Source of the DNA: Thermothielavioides terrestris NRRL 8126
Taxonomy: Eukaryota; Ascomycota; Sordariomycetes; Sordariales; Chaetomiaceae
Length of the DNA stretch: 64,000 nucleotides
Reading direction: 5' to 3'
Assembly: GCF_000226115.1 (NCBI RefSeq)
Contig: NC_016460.1
Coordinates: 2,914,001-2,978,000, forward strand
Below are positions 44,441-56,290 of the stretch, piece by piece (the first letter of the stretch is position 1; every line of letters starts with the position of its first letter). A model generated the notes under the pieces. That model made no database searches. It had not been told where the DNA came from and saw nothing but the letters and a program-made list of their open reading frames with translations. Made by a program: the position numbers and the translations under genes.

Positions 44441-46678
44441 ATGGCCGACCTCGAGATCGTGCACGACCCACCTAGCGCTCCTCCCAGCCCCGAAAATCCA
44501 GATGGTGTTCCAGCCGACGACGTTCCCGTTGAAATCGGGGCAGGACCACAGTCGAAGAAGAGGAGGCCGCAGAGACTGCTGCGGGGGTTGCAGCAAATGT
44601 CGTCTTTCCCTTCTCTGAAGCGCCCCGGCCGCCCGAGGTCCGCGAGCAGTCCCTACAGCATCTCAGGAGCCCTCTCCTGCATCAGTCTTACCTCCACAGC
44701 CTCCCCGTTCGGCCAGCCGAGCGCCAGCTCCTATTTCTCTCAGCCATCAGCGGCCGCGGGCTCGAGCGCTCACACGTCTATCCCGGGGAGTCCGATTGCC
44801 GAGTCGCCGAGTATTGAGGGCGAAGACTCAGCGTTGGCCGTTCGAACGGTTGACTGCACTCCAGCCATGTCGAACACTGTTTCCCTGCCAGCAAAAGTCA
44901 AGAAGAAGCAGAAATCAGGCAATTTTAGTCTGTGGGCGAGTCTGCCCCACGAGCTGAGAGTCTATGTTCTCTCGTTCCTTAGACCAAAGGAGCTCGTCCG
45001 CGCTTCGGCAGTGTCCAAGGAGTTCTATGAGATGTGTTTTGACGGCCAGCTTTGGACCAGTCTCGATGCCTCCGAGTTCTATCGAGAAATACCCGCCGAG
45101 GCCCTCGCCAAGATCATCGCGTCGGCTGGGCCGTTCGTGAAGGACCTCAACCTCAGGGGCTGCGTCCAAGTGGAACACTACAAACGGGCCGAGGTGGTAG
45201 TCAAGGCGTGCCGGAATCTGATCAATGCCACGCTGGAGGGATGCCGGAACTTTCAGCGGTCGACCCTACACGAGCTGCTCAAGGCCAACTCCAAGCTCGC
45301 CCGCTTGAATCTTACCGGGCTGGCCGCAGTGAACAACGCCACTTGCAAGATCGTGGCCAACTCCTGCCCCCAACTGGAGGTGTTCAACGTCTCCTGGTGC
45401 AAGGATATGGATGCCCGGGGAGTCAAGTTCGTAGTTGAGGCGTGCCCTCGGCTCAAGGACCTGCGCGCCGGGGAGATTGCGGGATTCAACAACAAGGCCG
45501 TTGCCGAGGCCATTTTCCGGACCAACAAGCTCGAGCGCCTTGTCCTGGCGGGTTGTGACGATCTGACCGACGCCGCCCTCCAGATCATGATCCACGGACC
45601 CAACCCCGAGATCGACTACGCTACCGGCCGTCCGATGGCCCCTCCTCGCAAGCTGCGTCACCTCGATCTCAGCCGGTGCTCACAGCTCACCAGCGACGGA
45701 GTGGAGTCTTTGGGGTACCTGGTTCCCGACCTCGAGGGTCTTCAACTCTCTGGGGTGACGCGTCTCACAGATGCCGCGCTGGAGCCGATCCTAGCTTCGA
45801 CGCCCCGCCTCACCCATCTCGAGCTCGAGGACCTCGCCCAGCTCACCAACAACCTTTTCTCCGAGCACCTGGCCAAAGCCCCGTGCGCCGCCGGCCTCGA
45901 GCACCTTGGCATCAGCTACTGTGAGAATATCGGCGACGAGGGCATGCTGCCCGTCATCCAGAAATGCACGCGCCTCCGCAGCGTCTACATGGACAACACA
46001 CTCGTCAGCGACCTCGTCCTCGCCGAGGCCGCCGCCATGGTGCGCAAGCGGTCTGCCTCTGCCCCGCGCCGCCCGTCCCCGACCCCGCTCCGTCCTACCA
46101 TCGGCCTCAACCTGGTCGTCTACGACTGCGTCCGCGTCACCTGGACCGGCGTGCGTGAAGTCCTCAGCCGGAATGCCGAGGCGGTGTCTCCGCCGGGGAA
46201 GGATGACGGCAAGGGCAAGGACAAGGGCAAGGGCAAGATGGCCGTGGTAGAGCACCACAGCCACTCTCACCACCCTTCCTCCTCCTCTTCGCTCTCCTCC
46301 TCGTCCCCGTCCTCCTCCTCCACCTCTTCTTCTTCTTCTTCTTCCTCTCCTGCTGCCGTGAACGCCGCGCCGGCCGAGATCATTGGTCTCAAGTGCTTCT
46401 ACGAGTGGCAGATGACGGTCGACGAGCACACGAAGCGGGTACTGCGCGGCGACGCGGCCGCCGCCTGCAGGCTGGAGCGCAAGTGGGCGGATTACATGCA
46501 GGCGAACGAAGAGGCGGGCGTGCGCGGGGCCGGGGGGCGGCGGAGGAGACGGCGGGCGCGGGAGGCGCAGCAGCTGCACGGGCTGGAAGAGGCGGTCGGC
46601 GCTGCTGGTGCTGCCGCGGGCGGCGATGGCGCTGGGGGGAGGAGGAGGGCGTGGACGAGTCCTTGTGTGGTTATGTGA
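44441..46678 (+). CDS. F-box/leucine-rich-repeat protein
   Basis: Likely substrate adaptor of an SCF ubiquitin ligase; the window also encodes the RING subunit Rbx1. A single exon of 745 residues starts at the ATG in GCCGCCGTCATGG. The first 150 residues are Ser/Pro-rich. The F-box spans about 165-210 (SLPHELRVYVLSFLRPKEL, then VSKEFYEMCFDGQLW). Cys-containing LRRs follow to about residue 550, such as LNLRGCVQVEHYK, LNLTGLAAVNN, LVLAGCDDLTDAAL and LDLSRCSQLTSDGV. The last repeat is interrupted by a Gly/Lys run (GKDKGKGKGK), a His patch and about 30 Ser. The C-terminus is Arg-rich. The substrate is unknown; Grr1/Amn1-like families are similar in layout. Confidence 0.9.
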   Translation: MADLEIVHDPPSAPPSPENPDGVPADDVPVEIGAGPQSKKRRPQRLLRGLQQMSSFPSLKRPGRPRSASSPYSISGALSCISLTSTASPFGQPSASSYFSQPSAAAGSSAHTSIPGSPIAESPSIEGEDSALAVRTVDCTPAMSNTVSLPAKVKKKQKSGNFSLWASLPHELRVYVLSFLRPKELVRASAVSKEFYEMCFDGQLWTSLDASEFYREIPAEALAKIIASAGPFVKDLNLRGCVQVEHYKRAEVVVKACRNLINATLEGCRNFQRSTLHELLKANSKLARLNLTGLAAVNNATCKIVANSCPQLEVFNVSWCKDMDARGVKFVVEACPRLKDLRAGEIAGFNNKAVAEAIFRTNKLERLVLAGCDDLTDAALQIMIHGPNPEIDYATGRPMAPPRKLRHLDLSRCSQLTSDGVESLGYLVPDLEGLQLSGVTRLTDAALEPILASTPRLTHLELEDLAQLTNNLFSEHLAKAPCAAGLEHLGISYCENIGDEGMLPVIQKCTRLRSVYMDNTLVSDLVLAEAAAMVRKRSASAPRRPSPTPLRPTIGLNLVVYDCVRVTWTGVREVLSRNAEAVSPPGKDDGKGKDKGKGKMAVVEHHSHSHHPSSSSSLSSSSPSSSSTSSSSSSSSPAAVNAAPAEIIGLKCFYEWQMTVDEHTKRVLRGDAAAACRLERKWADYMQANEEAGVRGAGGRRRRRRAREAQQLHGLEEAVGAAGAAAGGDGAGGRRRAWTSPCVVM

Positions 46679-46683
46679 TTTCT

Positions 46684-46693
46684 GTTTCTTTTT

Positions 46694-46749
<56 letters not shown>

Positions 46750-46784
46750 TTCTTTTCTTTTTCTTTTTCTTTTTCTTTTTTTTC
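46684..46784. repeat. CTTT microsatellite in the F-box gene 3' region
   Basis: About 100 bp of CTTT tetramers grading into C plus four or five T. It starts only a few bases after the F-box stop codon, so the transcript should carry a long CUUU tract in its 3' UTR. Confidence 0.92.
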
Positions 46785-47138
46785 CCCATCCATCCGTCTT
46801 TCTCTTCGGGAACATTCGGATTTGCTAGATTGGAGTCAGGTCGACAACTAGGTACTGTACCGGTATCTACCTACCCATCTCGTGGGGAAGGGAGTTAGCT
46901 GCCTACACTATGTACGCAGCACACACCACACGGCGTGGGGAAACTGATATGATTTATGCCGCTGGATGGATGAGGGTATGAGAAACGAAGGGAAAGAATA
47001 ACGGATAGTCTGGGCAACGGATTCCCCTGGCTGACAGGGAGGACGGACAAACAAGGAGTATGGCGGCGTTGGAGATGGCCCTGTGGGTTAGGCGTCCGGA
47101 ATGGGACCTGTATTTTCCTCTTGCTCCTGGGATTGAGG

Positions 47139-47163
47139 TTTTTTTTTTTTTTTTTTTTTTTTT
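47139..47163. repeat. Poly-T run of 25
   Basis: Uninterrupted T25 on the + strand. Could be a poly(A)-derived scar or simple slippage; there is no other sign of a retro-element next to it. Confidence 0.85.
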
Positions 47164-50100
47164 GTAGCTAGTTGTATCTTGCCACATCATATCATCTGGT
47201 CGTCGTGAATTGTCGTGTATCTACCCACGGCTTCCCCGTTCTGACCGGCTGTCGATAGCGGCCTTTTCGGGGAGGGTTGGGGCTTGTATGAGCGGGGACC
47301 AAGTGTGTTGGGGCGGACGGCTGAGAGGGAGGGAGGCTTGTTGCGCTCTGCTAATATACTTCCATATCTTTTACGGGTTTGCGACTTCCCAACCAACTGA
47401 TACTTATACGTGAGTGTTCGAGATTGGGAGAGGAGGGGAGGATTCGAACATGTCCCCGTGAGCAAACACGCTGAGATGAGTGATGTTTTTGACACAAGCT
47501 CGCTGCCTAACTCTGGCGTCGGCATACTGCTCGTCATTTCGCCACCAGCACTGAGTTTAGGCAATAGTTACAAGGCTCTTGAAGTCGTAGACGCCCGATG
47601 ACTTACGGAAGAGCGAATGGATACGGAGGGATACTGCTGTCGGCAGGTCCGGCACAGATGACCGTGAGTCCCTCGATTCTCAGGGAGAGTTACGCGTATA
47701 CCTTTTCATAGTTTCGCCTCTCGACAAGGTTCTCTCTCCCCTACAGCGCTGGGCGAGGACTTCACCCTTAAGATCACGCAGTTCCTGGGGTGCCTGCGGA
47801 GGCGAAGGGCGGGTTTGCTAGAGCGCTTGAGACAAAGGCTGCTTGGAGACCTGGCACGAGCCCCGCGCAGTATCCTTGGGACAAATCTTACTTGACTCGA
47901 CAGCGAGTTACAGGGCGATAATCTCACAATGGTGGCCAGCACGACGCCCCTGGCGTTGAGTGACGCTGCGCGGTCTGTCTTGGGCTGCTTCACGGCAGAA
48001 CCCGGCTGATGTGCTACTGTGCTGGCCAATGGAGGAGCGTAAACATAGAAGGCCAAAAACGGGTAGGCGTCGAACGAAAAGGGGGATTTGACGGGCTTGG
48101 CCACTCGGAGATCCCGGACTCTGCAAGCCGGAACGACCTATCGGAAGAGCTGTCCGCGAGGGTGGAGGGAACGGTACAACAAGTCCGCTGGTCTGCCAGC
48201 TGCAGCGTCGAGTTGTACGGCATGATTTGCACCCTGGTTGTACACACGAACCCCCCACCTTCTGTTTCTCTTACCTGCTCCTATACACGAGTGAGAGATA
48301 TAAGAGTGTTAGAGTCCCTTGAACATGAGGCCATCGACGGCTGGGGGGGCCTATCGTGCGTCTCACGAGAAGATCGGTCGCCGATGGAGGAGCGAAATCT
48401 TAGATCGCTTCCAGGGCGATCGACGGCGAGACTTTGGGGGGTTTAACCATCTCCGTATCCAGTCTGCTGCTGGCGTCTCGGGAGGCACGATGACCCAATG
48501 CATGCCGGCGAGCGGGGCCTGCCTGTTGTCCCCGCGCAGAAACAAGACGGAAGGGGTTGGCCATTATCCTTCCTTCATCAAGCTCCAAGGTCACTTGCCA
48601 GACCCCACGGAGCACAGCACAAGCACGGTGCCTTTCTGCGACGATGTAAGGGCACTTCAAGGGCACTTCGAAGGCGTTTCGAGAGTCCGAGACCCGCTGA
48701 GCCAATGCTAACTCAAGTTGATGCGCCTTCCTTAATTGGCCAGCTACTGCGTGAGTAAACTTCTTTTAGAACCTGCTGCAGTTGATTTACGTGGGAGTCA
48801 TCCATTGACACTCCAAGAGGAAGATGCTGCTTGATGTCCAAGTCTGATGTAGTCGAAGGACCGAGGCGACGGATAGAGTGCTACCCCTGCCATCGAGCTG
48901 TACTCAAGTTGGCAAGGTGCGGTCCACGGAACCCGCCATTCGCGGTGCGATCTTCTGTCTGTGACTATGGGATCGTGAAACCAAGGTACCTAGGTACTGA
49001 GGATGGGGACATGCAACAGTCTGGTTACAGTGCGCCGTGTGCATTCCCAATACGGATACACAGGGAGGAACCTCCGGACGAATGATGTCGAAGAGGACGG
49101 TCAAGAGCCAAGCAAATGAAGAGACAGGGTCCAAAAGCGGGGTGCCCTGGTCTCGGCGTGGGGCTCTCCACTCGATGAGCTCGATGGCATGCTGCGCGCA
49201 GAAAGACACACTGCGCTTTTCGTGTGGCTCGATAACGTTAACTAACGTCACGGGGAAACCGGGAGTTAGGCTTCACGCTTGTGAGCGCGGGGAGGGACGA
49301 TCAGATGAGCAAGACGGGCAGGGCCAACCCTGCCCATCGAGCTTGCCGCGTCACCTCAGTAAGTTTCACAAGTTCATACGTACAGCCCAAATGGTAGAGT
49401 TAGAGCTTGATGATGGATGATGAATAGGTTTGTTGATGAGCTCGGACTTGGGTCGATACGTCACTCTCGCCAGTCTTCGGCATCCCACGCTGCCCTGTGC
49501 GCGAAGCAACTTTTGCCCCGCTGGACTTGTGTGTGGCCAGAGAGCAACCAGAGCATCGGAGCATCATCTGCTGAGCGCACTAACGGCCAGTTCAGACAGT
49601 GAGTACATGGAGGCAGGCATTGTATGTACACTACCTTAATGGACGGAATACTTGGTACTGTACGCGGGGCACTCGCACCCTGGTCCGTGATCGAACTTGG
49701 AGCAGTTCCTTTCAAACAACTGCTTTTCGCCCCAAAAAGCTCGCCTCTGCCACACTTTGGCGACCCCTCTTTTTCCCGCCATCTCTTCCTTCCACCACAT
49801 TTCTCCCCATGTGGTAAACTTCAAACTCAACCTCAACGTCCTCCCCACTTCCCACTCCCACACCTCCCCCCTCCACCCATCCATCTTTTCTCTAACCCGC
49901 ACCCGAATCTTCCTCGCACCCCGGGAACTCCTCCTTCTCCGCGCGCACCCTTTTGACCCGCGTCGCCGCCTCCAATCCCCTTTGAATCCCCGAGTCTGCG
50001 CGCCGTCCGGAATTCTGCCCCAGCAGCTACTAATTGCCGGATCGCAACAAGGACGCACCCCACCGATTGGTCGCGTCCTGCAGCAAAAGAAGGGTATGTA

Positions 50101-50570
50101 CGTGCACTCGTTGCAGAGCCCCGCCATCGGCCCGCCCGAAGCCGTCGTCATGCCCATCGTGCCTCCTTCTCAATCCGCAAAAGTTATTCATTCCACTGTC
50201 CCATGCTTTCTTTCCACCAACAATTCACGGCGCAAGCCGAGTGGAATAAAGTGTTTGGGAGTCAGGCGCACAAGTCACTGCAACCCCGCATGGTAGTGCT
50301 TGCATTTTCTTTTCTTTGCAGCAGCGACTCGGCTTCTCTGTTTTCGCTCCGTCACAGTCACCCCAACCTTCGACTCGAGCATCCGTCCTCCACACCATCT
50401 AACCTTCGCAACAGTCACGGAACACTTTAAATCTACTTATCCGCTCCACCCACGCCACCTTTACAACCACACCCGCATCCTCAACTTCAGACAGGCAAAC
50501 CTGCCGTTGTCTGCAATTGGATTGACTGCTTGAGCGCTACGTCACGACACTCGTCTTGAGCAAAGCTAAA

Positions 50571-51839
50571 ATGTCTGCACCCCAAGACGCAGTCCCGCCC
50601 AGCGGGGCTGATCTTTCTGAGGCCGTTGATCAGCTCAATCTTGGAGACAACGAACCCCGACTGGGGCCGGACGGTGAACCCGCGCCAAAGACTGACCAAG
50701 AGTACGCTCAGACGCAGCTGACTCTCCGGGCCATTGTCTCCTCCAAGGAAGCCGGTGTGATCATCGGGAAGGGTGGAAAGAATGTCGCGGACTTGCGTGA
50801 GGAAACTGGCGTGAAGGCCGGCGTTAGCAAGGTTGTCCAGGGCGTCTACGACCGAGTTTTGACCATTACTGGCGGCTGCGAAGCCATCTCGAGGGCTTAC
50901 GCTGCTGTTGCTCGCTCCCTGCTGGAAGGCGCTCCCACGATGGGCATGGGCGGGGTCATTCAGAACAATGGCACTCACCGTATGCCGGCCCGGTGCTTTA
51001 TGTTTTTGTTTTCTTTTCTTTTGGACTCGTTTGTGGTCCCCGGCTGACGCGCGTCGCAGCAATCAAACTGCTCATCTCTCACAACCAGATGGGCACCATC
51101 ATCGGCCGGCAAGGCTTGAAAATCAAGCACATCCAGGATGTGTCGGGCGTGCGCATGGTGGCACAGAAGGAGATGCTGCCGCAATCAACCGAGCGCATTG
51201 TTGAGGTCCAAGGCACCCCCGAGGGCATCCAGCGCGCCGTCTGGGAGATTTGCAAGTGCCTGGTCGATGATTGGCAGCGGGGCACCGGCACCGTTCTCTA
51301 CAACCCTGTGGTTCGAACCCAAGGTGTTGGCGCGCCGGGTATCTCCGGGGGCAGCGGCTATGTCCAGGACCGGGCTCCATATGGCGGCTCGCGTGTGACC
51401 CGCACGGGTAATGGCGCCGATTTCAGCAATGGCGGGCCTCGGTCCTACAATCGCCGCTCCGACTCTGACCCCTCGAATCGTGGCCCCCCAACTCACGATG
51501 AGAATGGAGAGGAGATTCAGACGCAGAATATCAGCATTCCTGCCGACATGGTTGGTTGCATCATCGGCCGTGCAGGCTCCAAGATCAGCGAGATTCGCAA
51601 GACGTCGGGAGCCCGCATCTCGATTGCCAAGGTGAGCAATAGGAATTGAAATCTCACTTGCCGAGGTGAACAACTCTTCTAACCTGGGATACAAGGCTCC
51701 TCATGACGAGACTGGCGAGCGCATGTTCACCATCATGGGCACGAGCAAGGCGAACGAGACGGCCCTGTTCCTCCTTTACGAGAACCTCGAGGCGGAGAAG
51801 CTGCGGCGCCAACAGCAAGCCAACCCAGTGTCCGAGTAG
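50571..51839 (+). CDS. Triple KH-domain RNA-binding protein (Rnc1/PCBP/Pbp2-like)
   Basis: RNA-binding regulator of the poly(C)-binding protein class; relatives control mRNA stability and translation. Three exons: 50571-50979, 51060-51631 and 51696-51839, giving 374 residues. Three KH domains each show the GxxG loop: AGVIIGKGGKNVADL, MGTIIGRQGLKIKHI and VGCIIGRAGSKISEI. Intron 1 has a GTATGC donor and joins NNGTH to PIKLLISHNQ; intron 2 ends KH3 at RISIAK and resumes APHDETGER. A Gly/Ser/Arg-rich linker (about 225-275) separates KH2 and KH3. The ATG at 50571 is used because the few in-frame codons before it begin at TTG. Confidence 0.93.
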
Positions 51840-53523
51840 AGAGCGGACGGCGGCCAACCGATCCTCGGGCTGTAACACAACCATGCATGTTGTAACCGTT
51901 GGCGTTACGCGAGTGGGATTATCATCAGCTCCCTAGCTGCGTCCTCCACGGGATTTTTCTTTCATCCTGGTTTGGGTCGGATTTGGGCAGCCCCTCGTTA
52001 TGGGTTAACAACCAGATTCGACTGCCGCAAGGCCTTGATATTCGACGGAGGAACGATGCGACGATGACGATTTCTCTTACCTCCCAAACAAAAAAAGTTT
52101 TGCCGCCGGGTTCTTCTCTTTTCGTTCCCCGTTTCTTGGGCCGCATTCAGTCTCTCTCACCTCTACTCTCTTTTATGCGGCGACACTGGGCCGGCCATCT
52201 ACCTATCTCCCACTAGTTATCGAGATGACGACGGGGCGGTAGCGTGTGCCCGGGATTGGCCTGGAGACAGCCGAGCCAATGCCGTGGGCTGAGCGGGCTG
52301 GTGTCGGACCCGTCGACCGACTGCGCAAGGTATTAGCGACCTCGGGCGGACTCTCTCTGCGACTTCTCCCAACTCGCTACTCCATTCCATGTTCGCTCGA
52401 TCCAACACATCCTCAAGCCATCGGTTTTCTGCCCACGAGCAACGTCACATCTCTTCTTACGCGACGATTTCACCTCTACAGCATTCTCATACCGCCGACG
52501 ACGGCCAGGCACCCGGTGCCTACGGCTAGCTCCCTTGACAAAGGAGACGTACGGGACGCTGTGGTGGCGCCCGGCCGATCAAAGACCATCATTACCTCCT
52601 CGATGGGCCTGACTTTGGTCAGCCATCAGCACATCCCGTAGGAGATGTTCAGATCAGACATTTAGGCGGAAGCAGGGGCAGGCAAAATAAATCAGTATCA
52701 TGCCTCGCGAGCCCAGTGTTCGTTGCTTGTTGCGTGTGCCTCCTGAGTGATTCGGTATGGACATTCATGTGTCGGGACATGCTCCCGCGTTGTGCGCCGT
52801 GCCTCCAGCGTTCTTGTATTTAACCATGGCTAGTTCCTGGGTCGCCTGTAGAATTGGATTGTGGGCTTGTGAACATCGCTCCGGGAGCTTCTTCCTTTCC
52901 TCCCCAGCGTTGGCGTGTCGTCTCGCGGTTCGTTCTAGCTCGAAGATCCGTGGCAAACCAAGGTGCAGAATACACTCAGGAGGGCTTACAGTCGCCGCGG
53001 TTTCCTATCTTGGCAACTGCCCGCCCGATGCGGCACCAGAGGCTCGGAACCCCGCCAGGGGCAGGTGAAGCCGGGAAACCAGCGCTACACTAGCGGCACG
53101 GAAGCCGCTAAGCGACCCACCAAAGACGGCGGCTAGTTAGGTAACTACCTAACGTTAGTGTGATGGTGGGGCGCACCTGTCTGTTGGGAATCTGGAACAG
53201 GCGGCTCCGAAAAGCCAGCCTGGCCGAATCTCGGGTCCCGCCTCGGCGGGTCGCGGTCTCCGACATGACACTTTGCCAACCGGAACATACCAGGCAACCC
53301 GCACACCTATCACCAACACCACCACCCCCCTCGTTTTAGTTTCTTTTCCCTCTTTTCTTCCAATTTTCTTTCAGGCGCAGAATCTGGAATCTGATACTGC
53401 GTATTTTGTCATTGTGTGTTGGCACCAGCCACTGGCTGTGCGCACCAATATCGCAGTTTCCGGCCGAGTCTCGAGTCGTTGAGTCCCGAGTCGTTACGGT
53501 TCTCGATCTTGCGCACTTGGCCG
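51840..53523. other. Intergenic between the KH gene and HUT1
   Basis: 1.7 kb in tandem orientation: the KH gene 3' UTR at the left and the HUT1 promoter at the right. TAACGTTA occurs at 53150-53157 beside TTAGGTAACTACCTAA. No gene is recognised. Confidence 0.6.
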
Positions 53524-55027
53524 ATGGCTCGCACAAAACAGGCCACGCCGCTCCGACGCGAGCCATCCTCCGAGTACGCCAGCAAGCACGATCGCATGCC
53601 GCGGAGCAGAGACGTCAGCGCAACCAATGGCATGGTCGAGGTCCCCAACGGGAAAGCCAATGGCCACGTCCCACCCGGTAGCACCGACACCACCGGCAGC
53701 GCCGGCGGCGAGCCGCCCGTCGCAAAGAAGGACCCAGGCATCGTCACGCTCATCATTGATGTCGCCGGCATCTACGTCTCCTTGTGAGTCCTAAGTATCC
53801 CGCGCGCTAGCTCGCAACATCCCTCGTCCTCCCACCCCAGCTAACAACAGCGCCGCGCTCCAGCCTCACGTGGGCCTACCTCCAAGAAAAGCTCACCACA
53901 ACCGCCTACGGCCCGCCCTCCGCGCCGGAGCGCTTCAAGTTTCCCGTCTTCCTGCTCACCATTCAATCGCTCTTCGCCTTCGTCAGCGGGCAGCTCTTCT
54001 CACTGCTGACGACGCCGCGCGGCCGCCCCGTGCCCCCGCTGTTCCCCAACCGCCAGATCCTCCCGCCTCTCCTGCTCGTCGCCTTCACCAACGCGCTCGC
54101 CGCCCCCTTCGGCTACGCCGCCCTGGCCCACATCGACTACATCACCTACATCCTCGCCAAGAGCTGCAAGCTGCTGCCCGTCATGGCGCTCCATGTGACC
54201 GTCTTCCGCCGCCGCTACCCGCTGTACAAGTACCTCGTCGTCGCGGCCGTGACGTGCGGCGTCGCCGTCTTCACGCTGCACTCGGGCAGCCACAAGCAGA
54301 AGCATGGCGGCGGCGCCAGCAGCCACTCGGGCCAGACCGCCTGGGGCCTGCTGCTGCTGGGCATCAACCTGCTGTTCGACGGGCTGACCAACAGCACGCA
54401 GGACTACATCTTCGGCACCTTCCGCGGCTACGGCGGGCCGCAGATGATGGCCGCCAACAACCTGCTCGGCTCGCTCCTCACGGGCGGCTACCTGCTGCTG
54501 AGTCCCTGGCTGGTGCGGACGCCGTTGGGCGAGTGGTTCGGCATGGACGTGACGGGCGGCGGCGCCGGCGAGCTGAAGGCCGCGCTCGGGTTCCTTGCCA
54601 GGAATCCGGCCGTGTGGAGGGACGTGCTGGGCTTTGCCTTGTGCGGCTGCGTCGGGCAGGTGTTTATCTGTGAGTTCTCTCTCTTTCTTTTTCCCATTCC
54701 GCGCGGCTCGCCTCCCTCAGGGGGTTAGCCCTCCTGCCCGACCGACTTTTCAGCGCCGTGATGCGGTGACTAACTTGGGCACGCCCAGTCCACACCCTCT
54801 CGACCTTCTCGTCCGTCCTCCTCGTGACCGTCACCGTCACGCGCAAGATGTTCACCATGATCCTGAGCGTCGTCGCCTTCGGCCACCGCCTCTCGCGCAT
54901 GCAGTGGCTCGGCGTCGCCCTCGTCTTCGGCGGCATCGGCGTCGAGGCCCAGATCACCCGCCGCGAGAAGCTCGCCAAGGAGGCGGCCAAGAGGAGGGAG
55001 AAGGCGGCCGGTGCCAAGGCGCAATGA
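53524..55027 (+). CDS. hut-1: UDP-galactose transporter homologue Hut1 (SLC35B1 type)
   Basis: ER membrane nucleotide-sugar transporter of the UAA/SLC35B family, linked to ER folding in yeasts. Three exons: 53524-53783, 53864-54669 and 54789-55027, giving 434 residues. About 80 hydrophilic residues precede the first helix (GIVTLIIDVAGIYVSFLTWAYLQEKL). Further helices include LLLVAFTNALAAPFGYAAL, YLVVAAVTCGVAVFTLH and AWGLLLLGINLLFDGLTNS. Family landmarks are YITYILAKSCKLLPVM and FHTLSTFSSVLLVTVTVTRK. The C-terminus is Lys/Ala-rich (EAAKRREKAAGAKAQ) without a clear KKXX. The N-terminus MARTKQAT looks like histone H3 (see findings). Junction phases agree. Confidence 0.94.
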
Positions 55028-56290
55028 CAATTCTGCGGTTTTCTGCTTTCGGGAGTGGTAGTAGGTAGGTAAGGGGGCATGGACATGGCGAGGGAAGGGA
55101 GGAAATGTGTGTTTGTCATAGATGGTTGGATACGCTACGTCTCATGTCTGGTACATACATAGGTATATATAGCCTTGCCTTGCGCCTTCGCTTTGCTTGC
55201 GGACGCGGGTTGATAGACGTTAGTTTTACATTCTGATTATTCATGCATGTGGCCGTGTCGAAAGAATCAATCGGTATCCAACGAACCGCTCCGTTCGATG
55301 AAGGTGTTTGGGTTTAGGAGTGAGACTTGCTGTCTCCCACCGGCCGGGTTGGCTACAGCTCGTAGCCCAGGGAACCCAGAGCAAAGAAAGCCGTTGTGTC
55401 AATGATGCCTTCTTGCTTCTCCCTACCGACCTCTCCCCAACCTCATCCCACAGCGAACGAACTGACCTTGCCGCCGGACGACCTGGAAGAGACGCGACCC
55501 GGCATACATCGACCAGCACAGCAGAGCAACCACGAAATGTACGTATATATATTCCGCACGTACCCTATGATCCGCGCCGAGCACGGCTTAGCTCTCTCCC
55601 TGCTCCTCCCGCAACCCATCACCACCAGCACAAAAAAATAAGAATTACCAGTTTTAACGCGCTCCTCCGCCCTCCCAACTCCCAATTTCCCTCGCCACCA
55701 CACCACCAACCCCGTAGACTCCAGAAAATGATCCAATGCTCCTTCCCTGCGGGCCGTGTCTTCAATGAAACCGCCTTCCCCCCCGAGCTCCCCGGAAATC
55801 GCCGCCCCCCTTCTTTCTTTCTCATGTCATGTTTCGTTTCGTGTTCGGTTATATATTACATGTCATTATGACCAAGGAAAGCTGCCCAAGGCGTGGGTGG
55901 GGACGGTGGTTGTGGTTGTGGTTTCGGTTCTGAGCAAGGCCGCCTCGAGGAGTCGAGGGCCTCAAACCGGGGGCCCGAAGCGCCAACAACCGAATAACAT
56001 GCCAAATAACATGGGACGCATGTGTTGCTTCGGAAGCAGGAGAGCGACTGTGTAACAATCAAAAAGGAAAACCAACAATTGTGCGGTGGTTGTCGCGTTC
56101 GGTATGCAAAGTGGACACCGTGTTCTGGCCGAGGTCAGAGTCGAAGGCAAATTGCCTTGCAATGCTCAAGCATGTATGTTGGATGCGCGGTTTCCTCGTG
56201 GCATTGTCTCCGTGCTTCGACCGCTATTGCAGGTCCGACGCTGCTGTTCGAAAGGTCTGCAGGCCGGCCGTCCGCATGGCTGCTGTCCGC
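55028..56290. other. Convergent 3' region of HUT1 and the phosphatase
   Basis: 1.3 kb with short TAGGTAGGTAAG at about 55062. No gene or repeat of note is seen. Confidence 0.6.

Larger units (their letters stand above)
46679..50570. other. 3.9 kb spacer, no recognisable gene
   Basis: It begins with a CTTT microsatellite, then a run of 25 T (47139-47163), GGTACCTAGGTACT at about 48985 and TAACGTTA at 49233-49240. The last 0.9 kb (from about 49690) is pyrimidine-rich and is probably the KH gene promoter and leader. The open frame 49697-50296 on + falls in that leader and looks noncoding. Confidence 0.6.

Noticed and set aside
45791..46789. 332-codon minus frame with poly-Lys/Glu start
   Set aside because: Antisense of the F-box LRR gene and its CTTT tract. 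The Lys runs come from the microsatellite.
47441..47449. GTTCGAATC on the minus strand, like a tRNA T-loop
   Set aside because: The bases on each side do not form a 5 bp T-stem, and no acceptor or anticodon stem could be folded around it.
49697..50296. 199-codon + frame upstream of the KH gene
   Set aside because: Pyrimidine-rich leader composition (Ser/Pro/Leu-rich translation) and no domain. Treated as 5' leader of the KH gene.
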